From positions 1-27,237 of IMG/VR virus record IMGVR_UViG_3300048044_000033: a stretch of 27,237 nt of DNA; one strand, given 5' to 3'. Numbering within the stretch: position 1 is the first letter of the stretch; each line of letters begins with the position of its first letter. The notes beneath the pieces are model-generated. The model searched no databases and was not told where the DNA came from. It saw only the letters and a program-made list of their open reading frames with translations. A program made the translations under genes and the position numbers. Shown here piece by piece: positions 1 through 8,607 of this stretch. Origin of the DNA: a virus.

Positions 1-2542
1 CAGGAGCCGCCCAAACAGGAGATGCGCCTGTCGATCCTGTGAGTACTTGCCCAGTCGTTCCGTTCGCCAATGCGCCAAGTTGTCCCGTAGAGGATATGTT
101 GACGAGGGGACCAACCACAGTCACGCCCGTTATGCCTGCAATAAAAGCCCGATTCTGTTGACCTGCACTAGATCCGTTTACTCCAATTCGGATTGTGTTG
201 GATTCTGATAATGTTCCGGTATTACCGATAACAATGTTCGAACTCTCAGACGTACCATACGTAGAACCTGCATTTACACCCAAAGCAGTATTCTGCGTGC
301 CTGTAGTAATTCCACCTAAAGCATTGTATCCTATACCTGTATTTGATCCCGTTGAAACTTGTAGTGTGTTTAGTGCACTAGCTCCGACAGCTACGTTTTG
401 AACTGAACCAGTCATAAGAAGAAGAGCATCATTACCTATTGATACGTTATTAATTCCCGTGCTAGTTGCATTACCAGAATTAAAACCAACACATACGTTA
501 TTTTCTCCGCTTGTGAGACTGTTTAAAGAACCTTCACCCAACCCAACATTAGATGTTGCAAAATTAATTGATGTGGAGGAACTCCCAATAATTAGATTTG
601 TCAAACCAAAATTTAAAGTCTCGGTGTTGGCCGTACCAGCGAATTTGACCGTTGTATTCGCGGTTAAAAAATTAAAGTTCCCTGCACTAGGAGATTCAGC
701 GCCTCCAGTATTACCGGTGATTGTCTGTATGCCCGATGCGGCCGGAGCCGCCCAAACTGGATCTTCGCCTGTCACGCCGGTTAAAACCTGACCGGTGGTT
801 CCTACGGCCGTCGCAGCTATAGAGCTTGTGCCCTCTCCTATTAATACCCCATGCGCTGTGTAATTTGCGGGAGTATAAGGGCCTATGAGAGATATGACGG
901 GAGTTGTAGTGCCAGTGGCTACGGAAACTTGATTTGCTGTACCTGAGACACTAGTTACAGTTCCAGAGGTTGCAGGAGCTGTGCTTGTCCAGATAGTCCC
1001 GTTTGAGGTCAGCACATTGCCTACTGTCCCCGATGCTGTGAGACCTGTTCCGCCCTGTAAGGTCGATAATGGATAACCCGTAATGGTAAGCGCAGCATTT
1101 ATCAAACTTGATGTCCCGTTAAATATAGTTCCACCAATGTTTAAAACCCCTCCTGCTGATCCAGTTATGGCATTCGTGTTAGAGCTGTTTACAGCGCCGT
1201 TTACAAGAATTAAGTTTCCCAAAGATCCTATAGAGATAGCGGATGCAGTTCCGCTAGAAAAGTAGGAACTCACTGAAAAAGCTGCACCTGATCCATTAAC
1301 AGTTAGTCCTGTTGCCTGAGTGCCTGTGTTGGCCAAATCAACGACAGAATCTTGAACCCCTATTAATCCGGCGCCAGTTGATCCAACGGATATGCCAAAA
1401 TCACAAAAATACAGGTTAGATCCCCCAGCGGAATTACTAGAAATAGTTGTACTTTTTCCTGTGTTATTCATGTACGTATAGTCTGCTCTGATCATGCCAG
1501 CAGAAGTTGAGTTCCATAAAGCTATACCAGTTGTGGCAAGATTTCCTCGGCAATCCGTGATCTGGATAAGTGAACTTGCACTTGAACTTGTATAGCTTAT
1601 GCCGGTATTGTTCAGACAATTCAGATAGCAGCTTTTTAAATTAACAACCGTGGCTGCTGATCCAGAAACCGTCAAGAATGGTGCGCTATTAGTCTGAAGC
1701 CGAATGCCCGAAATGCTGTTAGAACCTGATCCCGTGCAAGTGATTGTACCGCTAATTGTGACATTTGGGGTTAATGCGTCCGCATCAAATGCCACTAGGT
1801 CTATGCCAGGTGGAAGTGTTAGGTTTTCTGTATACACCCCAGTCAAACCAGGCATGATAAAAATTGTGGAGTTGATCCCGCTTGCTACAGCCGCCGTTAT
1901 CGCCGTTGCGATGGTTGTATAGTTGGCTCCCGTTCCTGATCCAACTCCTGCTGAACTTACAATATAAAGTGCTGTATGCAGATCTACTAGGGGGATCCCA
2001 GCTGCTAAAGTGACAAATCCATTTGGATCAACGCCAAATTGAGCACTATCAAAATGAGAGACACCATTTAAAGCCGGAGTAGAAACAGCCGCACTGGAAG
2101 AATCCTGGATTTCTAATGTAATAATGTGTTCCGCTGAAGTATTAGATCTAATTACATCTAGACCAACAACCCCTGGGCCTACTTGATTTCCTGTGAGGCT
2201 TATTGTTCCGGCAGCCGTAGGAACCACCGGATTGTTAATCCCTAAACCATTTGTATCCACCTGGATATTTAATAGATCACCTGCCGCAGTGGAGAAAAGC
2301 ACCCAAAGTGCTCCGCCATTTCTCAGAGCTTCAGCCTTAACTAAAATATAAACGTTAAGATCACTAGTATCTATCCAAATAGAGGGCACCGGGTAGTACC
2401 CTTGATTTAAGGGATCTCTTAAATCATTATGATCAGGCGCTCTATTTCTTCGGTAAGTGGGAAGAAATTGATAATTCTGACCAGAATATTTTAATAGATT
2501 TCTAGATGAATCTGAATTTGGGCTTTGCGGCGATGACGTCAT
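1..2542 (-). CDS. Long tail fibre / receptor-binding protein, C-terminus beyond window
   Basis: The minus-strand frame is open without a stop from the ATG at 2542 to the left edge, 847 codons. AGGA precedes the start, inside the end of the upstream gene; the two are one base apart. The N-terminal 150 residues look like a virion-attachment region (YRRNRAPD, IWIDTSDLNVYILV). Residues about 195-390 alternate short hydrophobic strands with Gly/Ser/Asn turns, as in right-handed beta-helix spikes. From about residue 590 there are collar-like repeats (TGQVLTG..G..PVWAAP, near 745-790 and again at 1-50) flanking YadA-head-like units (GSLNSLTSGENN, GIGYNALGGITTGTQN). Such fibres often end in a self-cleaving S74 chaperone, which would lie outside the window. 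The likely role is host adsorption. Fibre identity is clear from composition and place; the exact family is not. Confidence 0.85.
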   Translation of the reverse strand, partial: MTSSPQSPNSDSSRNLLKYSGQNYQFLPTYRRNRAPDHNDLRDPLNQGYYPVPSIWIDTSDLNVYILVKAEALRNGGALWVLFSTAAGDLLNIQVDTNGLGINNPVVPTAAGTISLTGNQVGPGVVGLDVIRSNTSAEHIITLEIQDSSSAAVSTPALNGVSHFDSAQFGVDPNGFVTLAAGIPLVDLHTALYIVSSAGVGSGTGANYTTIATAITAAVASGINSTIFIMPGLTGVYTENLTLPPGIDLVAFDADALTPNVTISGTITCTGSGSNSISGIRLQTNSAPFLTVSGSAATVVNLKSCYLNCLNNTGISYTSSSASSLIQITDCRGNLATTGIALWNSTSAGMIRADYTYMNNTGKSTTISSNSAGGSNLYFCDFGISVGSTGAGLIGVQDSVVDLANTGTQATGLTVNGSGAAFSVSSYFSSGTASAISIGSLGNLILVNGAVNSSNTNAITGSAGGVLNIGGTIFNGTSSLINAALTITGYPLSTLQGGTGLTASGTVGNVLTSNGTIWTSTAPATSGTVTSVSGTANQVSVATGTTTPVISLIGPYTPANYTAHGVLIGEGTSSIAATAVGTTGQVLTGVTGEDPVWAAPAASGIQTITGNTGGAESPSAGNFNFLTANTTVKFAGTANTETLNFGLTNLIIGSSSTSINFATSNVGLGEGSLNSLTSGENNVCVGFNSGNATSTGINNVSIGNDALLLMTGSVQNVAVGASALNTLQVSTGSNTGIGYNALGGITTGTQNTALGVNAGSTYGTSESSNIVIGNTGTLSESNTIRIGVNGSSAGQQNRAFIAGITGVTVVGPLVNISSTGQLGALANGTTGQVLTGSTGASPVWAAP

Positions 2543-2543
2543 G

Positions 2544-2879
2544 TTAAAATCCTAAAACGGTTATGGATAGCGTGCCTGTTCCGGCAGCTCCAGAGGGGAG
2601 CTTGACCATATAAAGAGTATTAGCAGGCACCATAGCTTTTGAATCTTCAGTTTGACCAGATCCGGACAATCCTTCAGAAATATTCAACGTGGTAGATGCA
2701 GGTACATAGAAAACATCGTTCGTTGTCTGATCCTGAATTTGTACGTCAGTAGTTGTACCATTAATTATGATCAACTTATAGGCTGAGATAGTTACGATTG
2801 CTCCAGCCGCTTGATAAGAAGTGGTTAGGCTAGCCCCCGCAAAGGTTCTAACCTGACGTTTCATTAGTCTAGGCGTCAT
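2544..2879 (-). CDS. Small beta-rich virion protein, probably fibre-associated
   Basis: 111 residues behind a strong AAGGAG site 6 bases from the ATG. After a basic N-terminus (MTPRLMKRQVRTF) the protein is rich in Thr, Ser, Ala and Ile in short alternating strands (YKLIIINGTTTDVQIQD, NTLYMVKLPSG, GTLSITVLGF), suggesting a compact beta sandwich with no catalytic signature. It sits between two fibre genes in one tight unit, so a structural or fibre-attachment role is inferred. I do not recognise the family. Confidence 0.75.
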   Translation of the reverse strand: MTPRLMKRQVRTFAGASLTTSYQAAGAIVTISAYKLIIINGTTTDVQIQDQTTNDVFYVPASTTLNISEGLSGSGQTEDSKAMVPANTLYMVKLPSGAAGTGTLSITVLGF

Positions 2880-2889
2880 ATTTAACTCC

Positions 2890-3723
2890 TTATGCGTTTA
2901 ATACTAAGAAGTCAATTTGAATATCAGCTACTGTTGTGGTCGCTCCCGTTCCGTTTGTAACCACAATTGCCAGAGATCCAGCCGAAGCGGTCTTGCTCTT
3001 TATGCTTAAAGCTGAACCGCTAGTTGCCCCACTCATGCTGAGCATAACTTCGGTTGTCGAAGCAGTGATTGCAGAGTTTGTTAGAGTTAATGTTAGATCA
3101 GCGCCAGCAGCAATCGAAACAGTTGTAAAAGTTGCTCTACCAGATCTTCCATTAACTACAACGGGATTAGCCGCAATACCAGATGCTTGAGCAGAGTTTA
3201 AAAGAATACCTGTGCCAACTGCTGTTCCAACAAAATTACCGTTAGTAGCTGTGATAGCTCCCGATGTGGCAGTCAGAGTAGTTGCTGAAGTTATAGAACC
3301 TAAAGTGGTAGTTATGTTCCCTGCGGAGGCAACGATATTTCCGGTGGTTGCGGTAATGCCTGTTCCACCGGTTAAAGTCGTTATAGATGTAATTGATCCA
3401 GGGGCAATGAAAGTTGCTGGAATCGTTAGAGTGGTAATTCCTGCGTTAGTTACGGCAGTTATTTGCGTTGCGCTACCGCTGACAATAGCGACAATGTCTG
3501 ATCCACCGCTAGATAAAAGAACCCAGTTACCTGGCTGAGTTTGAACCCAGAGGTTTTGTAACACAGTGTTTAGCCAAAGAGTTCCTACAGGATTCTTTTT
3601 AGCGCTTGTAGTTGGATCTATTTTAGCTTTAACGAAGTTCCATCCCCCTATGGGCACGATAACATTTATACCTTCGTATGCTTGCGGTTCTTTAGATAGA
3701 CCGAGTGGATTTTTCCCTGACAT
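2890..3723 (-). CDS. Tail fibre-like protein with Thr/Ala/Ser-rich repeat shaft
   Basis: 277 residues; AGAGG lies 6-7 bases before the ATG. Residues 1-75 look like an attachment domain (GGWNFVKAKIDP, GTLWLNTVLQNLWVQ). Residues about 80-170 are low-complexity repeats of the type GNIVASAGNITTTLGSIT, in which GxI/GxL steps recur every 8-10 residues, as in a thin beta-stranded trimeric shaft. Residues about 190-277 form a distinct C-terminal domain (NGRSGRATFTTVSIAAG, ending IQIDFLVLNA). It is the first gene of the fibre unit and follows a 230-base intergenic region with an operator-like palindrome. Probably a short fibre or fibre partner; binding specificity cannot be read. Confidence 0.75.
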   Translation of the reverse strand: MSGKNPLGLSKEPQAYEGINVIVPIGGWNFVKAKIDPTTSAKKNPVGTLWLNTVLQNLWVQTQPGNWVLLSSGGSDIVAIVSGSATQITAVTNAGITTLTIPATFIAPGSITSITTLTGGTGITATTGNIVASAGNITTTLGSITSATTLTATSGAITATNGNFVGTAVGTGILLNSAQASGIAANPVVVNGRSGRATFTTVSIAAGADLTLTLTNSAITASTTEVMLSMSGATSGSALSIKSKTASAGSLAIVVTNGTGATTTVADIQIDFLVLNA

Positions 3724-3747
3724 TTTGACCTCTTTAGGTTTTATCGT

Positions 3748-3766
3748 TTAGTAAAATATTTACTTG
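3748..3766. promoter_or_regulatory. 19-bp operator-like palindrome, copy 1
   Basis: TTAGTAAA-ATA-TTTACTTG lies 25 bases upstream of the fibre gene that starts at 3723. Its right arm is identical to the copy at 16263, and its 15-base core is the exact reverse complement of the core at 16944. Intergenic location and conservation suggest binding by a dimeric regulator. Confidence 0.55.
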
Positions 3767-3828
3767 ATTCTCACCTTAGCAGGTGCAAGTTTATCTTTAA
3801 AGAAATGTTTATGATGTTTGAGTGAAAA

Positions 3829-3872
3829 GTTATAGCTATAACCGTGTATAACTGCCTATAACTTGCTATAAC
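3829..3872. repeat. Four TATAAC direct repeats in 10-bp phase, plus a perfect 14-bp palindrome
   Basis: TATAAC occurs at 3837, 3847, 3857 and 3867, exactly 10 bases apart, so all copies face the same side of the helix. An inverted copy at 3829 makes the first a perfect palindrome, GTTATAGCTATAAC. The array lies between divergent units (fibre genes to the left, membrane cassette to the right). It could be a cooperative regulator site or an iteron-type origin; no replication gene is nearby to favour an origin. Confidence 0.65.
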
Positions 3873-3953
3873 TAGATGAAAAAATGTCTTGTCTGGAAAT
3901 ATTCTGTGGGATGTGATAGAATTTTGGGCGAACAAACAACAAAGGATGGGTTT

Positions 3954-4151
3954 ATGGAATGGATGCATGTATTTACAATATTAGCCGGTAACATGGCCCT
4001 TATGGGGATAGCTATAGGATTATTTTTATGGTCACGAGCAGAATCTAGGTCTGATATGCGTATGATGATGGGAATTATCAATAGCATTAAAGATGAGATA
4101 AAAGACTTTCATGGAAGATTGTGCGCTATAGAAGAGAGGAATAGGAAATAA
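3954..4151 (+). CDS. Small membrane protein, holin-like (first of three)
   Basis: 65 residues from the ATG at 3954. I prefer this start over the upstream in-frame ATG at 3876 because AAAGGA lies just before it and the longer N-terminus is not membrane-like. The N-terminus holds one hydrophobic segment (about residues 5-24, FTILAGNMALMGIAIGLFLW), then a charged amphipathic tail with a coiled-coil feel (IINSIKDEIKDFHGRLCAIEERNRK). One base separates it from the next gene. Size, topology and clustering with two more membrane peptides suggest a lysis or membrane-altering cassette. No enzyme of lysis is visible nearby, so holin is an inference. Confidence 0.7.
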   Translation: MEWMHVFTILAGNMALMGIAIGLFLWSRAESRSDMRMMMGIINSIKDEIKDFHGRLCAIEERNRK

Positions 4152-4152
4152 T

Positions 4153-4338
4153 ATGGACTGGATAAAAAAACATGCTGATACTGTAATTTTGATGATAACG
4201 ATCATCACATCTTTACTGACTTCAGTGATGTGGATGAATACCAAATTTACAGAGCTGGAAAAAGATATATTGGTAATAAAAACCGTGCTCATCATAAAAG
4301 GCGTAATGCCTATAGAGCTAGCAAAGGCAGGGGAATAA
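4153..4338 (+). CDS. Small membrane protein, holin/spanin-like (second of three)
   Basis: 61 residues; AGGAAATAAT precedes the ATG. After MDWIKKHAD comes a hydrophobic segment (about residues 10-28, TVILMITIITSLLTSVMWM), then a short amphipathic tail (FTELEKDILVIKTVLIIKG) ending MPIELAKAGE. The plan matches its neighbour: one N-terminal membrane segment and a helical cytoplasmic or periplasmic tail. Its TAA overlaps the next ATG (TAATG), so the two are translationally coupled. Confidence 0.7.
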   Translation: MDWIKKHADTVILMITIITSLLTSVMWMNTKFTELEKDILVIKTVLIIKGVMPIELAKAGE

Positions 4339-4415
4339 TGGCTATCGTTGTGATTATTGGAATCATAGCCTACCTTGCGATAGGCTGTTGTGTAGTGGCA
4401 AGTGAGTTTGATTAG
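4338..4415 (+). CDS. 25-residue single-span membrane peptide (third of three)
   Basis: ATG at 4338 overlaps the previous stop by one base, with GGGG six bases upstream. The peptide is almost wholly one hydrophobic helix (VVIIGIIAYLAIGCCVV) ending ASEFD. Its TAG (4413-4415) overlaps the stop of the large minus-strand gene (TTA, 4412-4414), so the two convergent genes share bases. It is short enough to be doubted, but the coupling, ribosome site and membrane character agree with its neighbours. Confidence 0.5.
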   Translation: MAIVVIIGIIAYLAIGCCVVASEFD

Positions 4416-7400
4416 CGTTTCTTTTTCTTGGCTACATCCTTACGGGCTTGTTCAACTAGAGTGAATTGCTGTTTTTTTTCTTTTATATCCATCTGTTGCA
4501 TGGTTCTTTCGATTGCATTCATGTTAACGCCAGCTTGCAGGATATTACCTTCAACTGCGTTCTTCATGACTTGGCTATAATGATTACGTAAAGCAGGGGA
4601 TGCAACCATTCTATGAACAATCTTCTGAGTGTGGTATATAGGCCACAAACCTACTGCTCCAACCGTAGCAGCTGCTTTAGCTCCTACACCTACAAAACCA
4701 AATAATTTTCTTGTGAGTGGATCAGAAACTTTATCGCCAAAGTTCTTTTGGAGTATATTCCCTAAAGAATTGCTAGTCGCCCATGTGGCATATGCCTCAT
4801 TTCCAGCACGATTAAGTTTTCCCCATTCTGGATCAACTTTTGCATATTGATCAGTTGCCTTAAGTAAAAGGCTTTTGAATCTGTTTAGCCAGTAAACAGC
4901 TTTCTTTCCTATGCTCTTATCTTTAGTGAGATCAAATCCGCCTTTGGCTTCTATGATCTCATTAACGGTTTTTCTCATGCCTACAGCGTTTTCCATTGGA
5001 AGTTTACCACCTGTGCTGAACTTCAGTGATTCTTCAATCTTGGTAAGTGCAGGTCCATGAGAATCAGACTTACCGCCTTTAGTCATTTCTTTTTCGAGTT
5101 TTCGAGCTTCTTTATTAAAATCTCTAGAATGAACATATGACCCAGGAGTTAGTCTTTTATCTGCATCGTTCAGCATGCCTGTAGCATATTGTCTTGCTCC
5201 ACCATTTTGTATGCGACCAGCCATAACATCAAAAAATAACATAGTGCCCGAAGCGGCCAGATCTGAAACATTCTTGCTAAAACCAGTGTATGTCAACCCT
5301 TCTTTAGTTGAAGCTCCTATGACTGGTATTGCTAATGTCCTGAAGAATCCTAATCCACCAGACATGGCATTAGCAACGATATTACTGCCTAATGCGTCTA
5401 TCTTCTCATCCATTTCTGTTTTTGGTTCAAAAGCACCTGCTGTCAAATCTTTAATAGTATTTCGAACATCCGTAGAAGTTGGCAAGTGTTGAGTTGTGTG
5501 ATCTTTTAAACCTGGTATGAAACCTATCATCCATTTTCCAACAGCTTCAGCATTTCCTGGAAGTCCAATCAGACTTTCTAAAGCTCTAACCTGTACTCTT
5601 TTCTGTGAAGAATCCCATATATCAGGTTTAGGAGTTCCTTTACTTTTCTCTTCCTTAGCCAAAGGTTTTTCCGTATTAGTCTCTTTAGCTTGCTCTGCTT
5701 CTTTAGCTAACCTGCGTTGTGGTGCTTCATTTATCTCAGAAACAAATTGCTCTTTGCGGGCATTGAATTCTTTTTTTGTAGCAGACAAAGCATTCGCAAC
5801 ATTTGGATATTTTTCCTTAATTACTCGTTTGACATCTTCCCATGGTGAACCAAAACCTTTAGTTTCTCCAACCTCTTTAGCTTTTTTATTTATAAAATCA
5901 AGTAAAGGCGCAGGGAGCGATTTTCCTTCCTCAGTCAATGGTTCAGTCGTATCAGATGCGATGTCCTGTCCTTGTGCCTCTAATGCGGTTTCTTGAGGCA
6001 TTCCAATAGGTTGTGTTTGTGCAGGTTGTTGCATTTGAGATTGAGGCTCTTGAGGCACTTGGCCCATAGGGGAAGCTTGCTGTGCTGGTTGAGCTTCAAC
6101 TTGTGCTTGAGGCATAGCCGCTTCTTCCCCTTCAGGCACTTCATATCCAAGATTCTTTGCCATCTGACGTGCAACTTCTGGATCTTTAGTGATAGATTCA
6201 AGATAGGCTAATCTTGCTGGAGTTAGGGGAGTGCCGGGCTCGGCTTTATCCAAAGATTGGATCTTAGAAGGATCATCATTCTCCATGTATGTTTGAATCT
6301 TAAGCTTGCTTTCTTTAAGCCTTCCCTTTTGATATATATCATTCAAAGCCCTAGCTCTTTCAGCCACGTCACGTTTGACATATCCGGACTTACCAGGCAT
6401 TGAAGTTTCTTTGATATCTTGTGCCGATAAATTGCGCACATTATCCCAATAGTTTTTAGCTACATCGACACCATATCTTTTAGCCTCTATGACTACTTTA
6501 TTTGCCCATTCTCTTTTATCAATGGAAGGTAAGCTATTGAAGATCTGTTTATCAATCCAGACGTTAGGTCTGCTGCCCAAACTTTTAATATCTTCCACGG
6601 TAAAGTTCTTAACAGCTGATTGGAATTGAGCATCAGCAGGTGATGTACCCAAAGGTAAACCAGTCTTTGCGGATAACCAACCAGTAAATGACAGATCTTT
6701 AGCTGTAGATTCCATTTGGTCTAGGTTATTTACCTTTTCATCGTAAGATGCGTCAAAATCTCTCATTTGCTCTAAAATTTTGTCAGAGACTTTAGTGCTG
6801 TAGTCTCTTTCTGATTCAAAGTTAGATCGTAAGATCTTGTCATCTTCACGCTTATTTTCAAGTTCCGTTGCCCTAGTTTCTGCCATCTGAGTTGCTAAAG
6901 TACGACTTCCTTTATTGTCTAAAACAGATTCAAAAACCTGCTCTGGAGTCATATTTTTATAATCTGGATGTGATTTAACTTTATCTCTTGCTATTACCAT
7001 ATCAGGTGTCAAAGCTTGTTCAGCAGCAGGGATCTTTGGCCCAGTAGCCGACTTTTGTTGCTGTTTCATCTGAGCAACAACTTGATTTCCAAGGATCTGT
7101 TTTTGTTGAAGGTCAATAGGAGCGGACTGAATACCTTGGAGCATCTTGTTTAAATCGCCACCGCTTTGCTCATAAAGAGCACCTAGCAACTTCGAGTTTT
7201 GTTGTTGTTTTTGTTGCTCTTTCTTCTCTTGACGTTCTTCTTCCGCATAGTGCTGTTTAAGCTTTGCTTCTTGCAGTTGCTTAGCTAAACTAAGCTCACG
7301 TTCTTGCCCTTTCTGCTGTTGATACTCAGCCAGACCAGCGTTAAGACCGCCGGCAAATCCCTGGCCTATACCTTGGCCTATTAACCCACCAGTATTATAT

Positions 7401-7429
7401 TTCTCTGGAAGTACTTGAATCTGTGGCAT
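4412..7429 (-). CDS. Large internal virion / DNA ejection protein
   Basis: 1005 residues; GGGGAAATAG precedes the ATG, three bases after the previous stop. Residues about 30-85 are a Gln/Lys/Glu-rich coiled coil, 90-400 are mainly helical and charged, and 430-500 form a Pro/Gln/Ala-rich linker. Hydrophobic helices lie near 690-740 (GGLGFFRTLAIPVIG) and near 920 (KAAATVGAVGLWPIY), and the end is very basic (DVAKKKKR). Podoviral ejection proteins are long, helical and partly membrane-active, and lie near the end of the tail genes, as here. No lysozyme or transglycosylase motif was found. Function rests on size, composition and position; homology to P22 gp16 or T7 gp16 is not claimed. Confidence 0.7.
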   Translation of the reverse strand: MPQIQVLPEKYNTGGLIGQGIGQGFAGGLNAGLAEYQQQKGQERELSLAKQLQEAKLKQHYAEEERQEKKEQQKQQQNSKLLGALYEQSGGDLNKMLQGIQSAPIDLQQKQILGNQVVAQMKQQQKSATGPKIPAAEQALTPDMVIARDKVKSHPDYKNMTPEQVFESVLDNKGSRTLATQMAETRATELENKREDDKILRSNFESERDYSTKVSDKILEQMRDFDASYDEKVNNLDQMESTAKDLSFTGWLSAKTGLPLGTSPADAQFQSAVKNFTVEDIKSLGSRPNVWIDKQIFNSLPSIDKREWANKVVIEAKRYGVDVAKNYWDNVRNLSAQDIKETSMPGKSGYVKRDVAERARALNDIYQKGRLKESKLKIQTYMENDDPSKIQSLDKAEPGTPLTPARLAYLESITKDPEVARQMAKNLGYEVPEGEEAAMPQAQVEAQPAQQASPMGQVPQEPQSQMQQPAQTQPIGMPQETALEAQGQDIASDTTEPLTEEGKSLPAPLLDFINKKAKEVGETKGFGSPWEDVKRVIKEKYPNVANALSATKKEFNARKEQFVSEINEAPQRRLAKEAEQAKETNTEKPLAKEEKSKGTPKPDIWDSSQKRVQVRALESLIGLPGNAEAVGKWMIGFIPGLKDHTTQHLPTSTDVRNTIKDLTAGAFEPKTEMDEKIDALGSNIVANAMSGGLGFFRTLAIPVIGASTKEGLTYTGFSKNVSDLAASGTMLFFDVMAGRIQNGGARQYATGMLNDADKRLTPGSYVHSRDFNKEARKLEKEMTKGGKSDSHGPALTKIEESLKFSTGGKLPMENAVGMRKTVNEIIEAKGGFDLTKDKSIGKKAVYWLNRFKSLLLKATDQYAKVDPEWGKLNRAGNEAYATWATSNSLGNILQKNFGDKVSDPLTRKLFGFVGVGAKAAATVGAVGLWPIYHTQKIVHRMVASPALRNHYSQVMKNAVEGNILQAGVNMNAIERTMQQMDIKEKKQQFTLVEQARKDVAKKKKR

Positions 7430-7432
7430 AGC

Positions 7433-8113
7433 CTATTTCCCCCAAGGATTGTTTGATTGGAATGAACTTCCTTGCGAATTTGATTGGAATGAACTTCCTT
7501 GCGAATCAGCCCAAGGATTATTACTCTGGAATGAAGCACCTTGAGGAGCTGAACCACCTTTATTAAACATACCGCCAAACATGCTCATTAGAGGACCGGC
7601 AGCGGCAAGGCCAACCCCTCCTGTCATAGCTCCAAGTATCGCAGGTAAAGCTGTCTGAAGAAGTCCTTGTGATCCTGGCTGCATTGCCTGAGTGTTCACG
7701 TTCATTCCATTCAGCATGTTTGTATATGGTTGCTGTGCATATTGCAATCCCATTTGAGCGCCTTGTTGCTGCAAACCACCTTTAATAGCACCTAATTGAG
7801 ACATTAGATTAGTCCCGGCAGTTCCCAAGGAGTTGTTTAAAGCGCTTGATCCGGCAGCACCTGCACCCGTGCCCATTCCGGCGAAGCGTTCGGCTATACC
7901 CGGAATAACCTGTTGATTGAATTGATTCATCAGAGGTTGTTCAAACTGTGAAGTATCTCCAGAAAGAAGCTTCATTAAGTAGTCATTTCCTTGCTGATAA
8001 AGAGGATTACTTTGAATACCTTGCGTATATTGGTCCTGCATCTTTTGTTGATTTTTATCTAGTGTACTGATCATTTTAGACTTTGAGCCTAATATAAAAT
8101 CCCAGAATGCCAT
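7433..8113 (-). CDS. Internal virion protein, Gln/Gly-rich with tandem C-terminal repeats
   Basis: 226 residues; AAAGG seven bases before the ATG. The N-terminal half is amphipathic and Gln-rich (LMNQFNQQVIPGIAERFAG, then a GTGAGAAGSSAL stretch). Residues about 160-190 are Gly/Ala/Met-rich and hydrophobic (ILGAMTGGVGLAAAGPLMSM), a possible membrane-inserting segment. The C-terminus carries SQGSSFQSN repeats closing with NNPWGK. It is immediately upstream of the 1005-residue gene, so I infer it is the smaller partner of the ejection apparatus that forms a channel with the larger protein. Confidence 0.65.
   Translation of the reverse strand: MAFWDFILGSKSKMISTLDKNQQKMQDQYTQGIQSNPLYQQGNDYLMKLLSGDTSQFEQPLMNQFNQQVIPGIAERFAGMGTGAGAAGSSALNNSLGTAGTNLMSQLGAIKGGLQQQGAQMGLQYAQQPYTNMLNGMNVNTQAMQPGSQGLLQTALPAILGAMTGGVGLAAAGPLMSMFGGMFNKGGSAPQGASFQSNNPWADSQGSSFQSNSQGSSFQSNNPWGK
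7452..7505 (-). repeat. Perfect 27-bp tandem duplication in the ejection gene
   Basis: Two identical 27-base units (7452-7478 and 7479-7505) encode two SQGSSFQSN-type units. A third, diverged unit (GASFQSNNPWAD) follows at about 7515-7540. Perfect identity at DNA level points to a recent slippage expansion. Confidence 0.85.
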
Positions 8114-8115
8114 AT

Positions 8116-8607
8116 TTAAGCCTTTATATATTCAAGCACGACATAGCATGTGACGTATGCAGTCCAATCGCTTGCAGTTGTTATATTAACGTTAGTTGTA
8201 TCTACGAATAATTCTATATTATCATTAGCGTTATTGCTTGCATAGGGAATTGGAATGAAAGAAGTTCCTGGTTGCGTAGCTGTTGCATAGATCCTAGTGA
8301 AGATTGTTCCGTTAGTAATATTTATTCCATGTGCAACAGCTTTATTCATGGCATTTGGCAACGCGCCGAAATTGACTACTGTGCGGTAAGTATACCTATT
8401 CTTCTTGGGAGAGAAGTTAATCGCGAAGTATTGCTGACCTGATAATATTTCATTGTTTTCGTAATTTCCATTTTCCTTGATATTGACAATATCAGCCGTA
8501 AGTCTTTCTCTTTTGCATATAAAATCTATGAAGCTACTTTCATCTTTAGGTAAAGCAAATTCGACAGGAAGAAAAGAAGATTGAGAATTGATAGGTGCAT
8601 AACTCAT
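8116..8607 (-). CDS. Tail-tip or receptor-binding structural protein
   Basis: 163 residues; GGAAGGATC precedes the ATG, which overlaps the preceding stop (ATGA). The N-terminus is polar with an attachment-like segment (SFLPVEFALPKDESS). Residues about 70-163 form a beta domain (TYRTVVNFGALPN, NGTIFTRIYATATQPGTSF, IELFVDTTNVNITTASDW) ending YVVLEYIKA, a pattern I associate with small C-terminal tail domains in many environmental phages. It lies between the hub and ejection genes, which fits a tail-tip component. No enzymatic motif is seen. Confidence 0.6.
   Translation of the reverse strand: MSYAPINSQSSFLPVEFALPKDESSFIDFICKRERLTADIVNIKENGNYENNEILSGQQYFAINFSPKKNRYTYRTVVNFGALPNAMNKAVAHGINITNGTIFTRIYATATQPGTSFIPIPYASNNANDNIELFVDTTNVNITTASDWTAYVTCYVVLEYIKA

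Noticed and set aside
195-1922. Several plus-strand open frames of 60-110 codons
   Set aside because: They lie opposite the continuous minus-strand fibre gene, have Pro/Val-rich shadow composition and no ribosome sites.
2936-3751. Plus-strand frames opposite the 277-residue fibre gene
   Set aside because: They are the complement of Thr/Ala/Ser repeats; the minus frame has a good start signal and sensible domain structure.
5517-5996. 159-codon plus-strand frame inside the ejection gene
   Set aside because: It is a complement artefact of a charged helical gene; no ribosome site and no coupling with neighbours.
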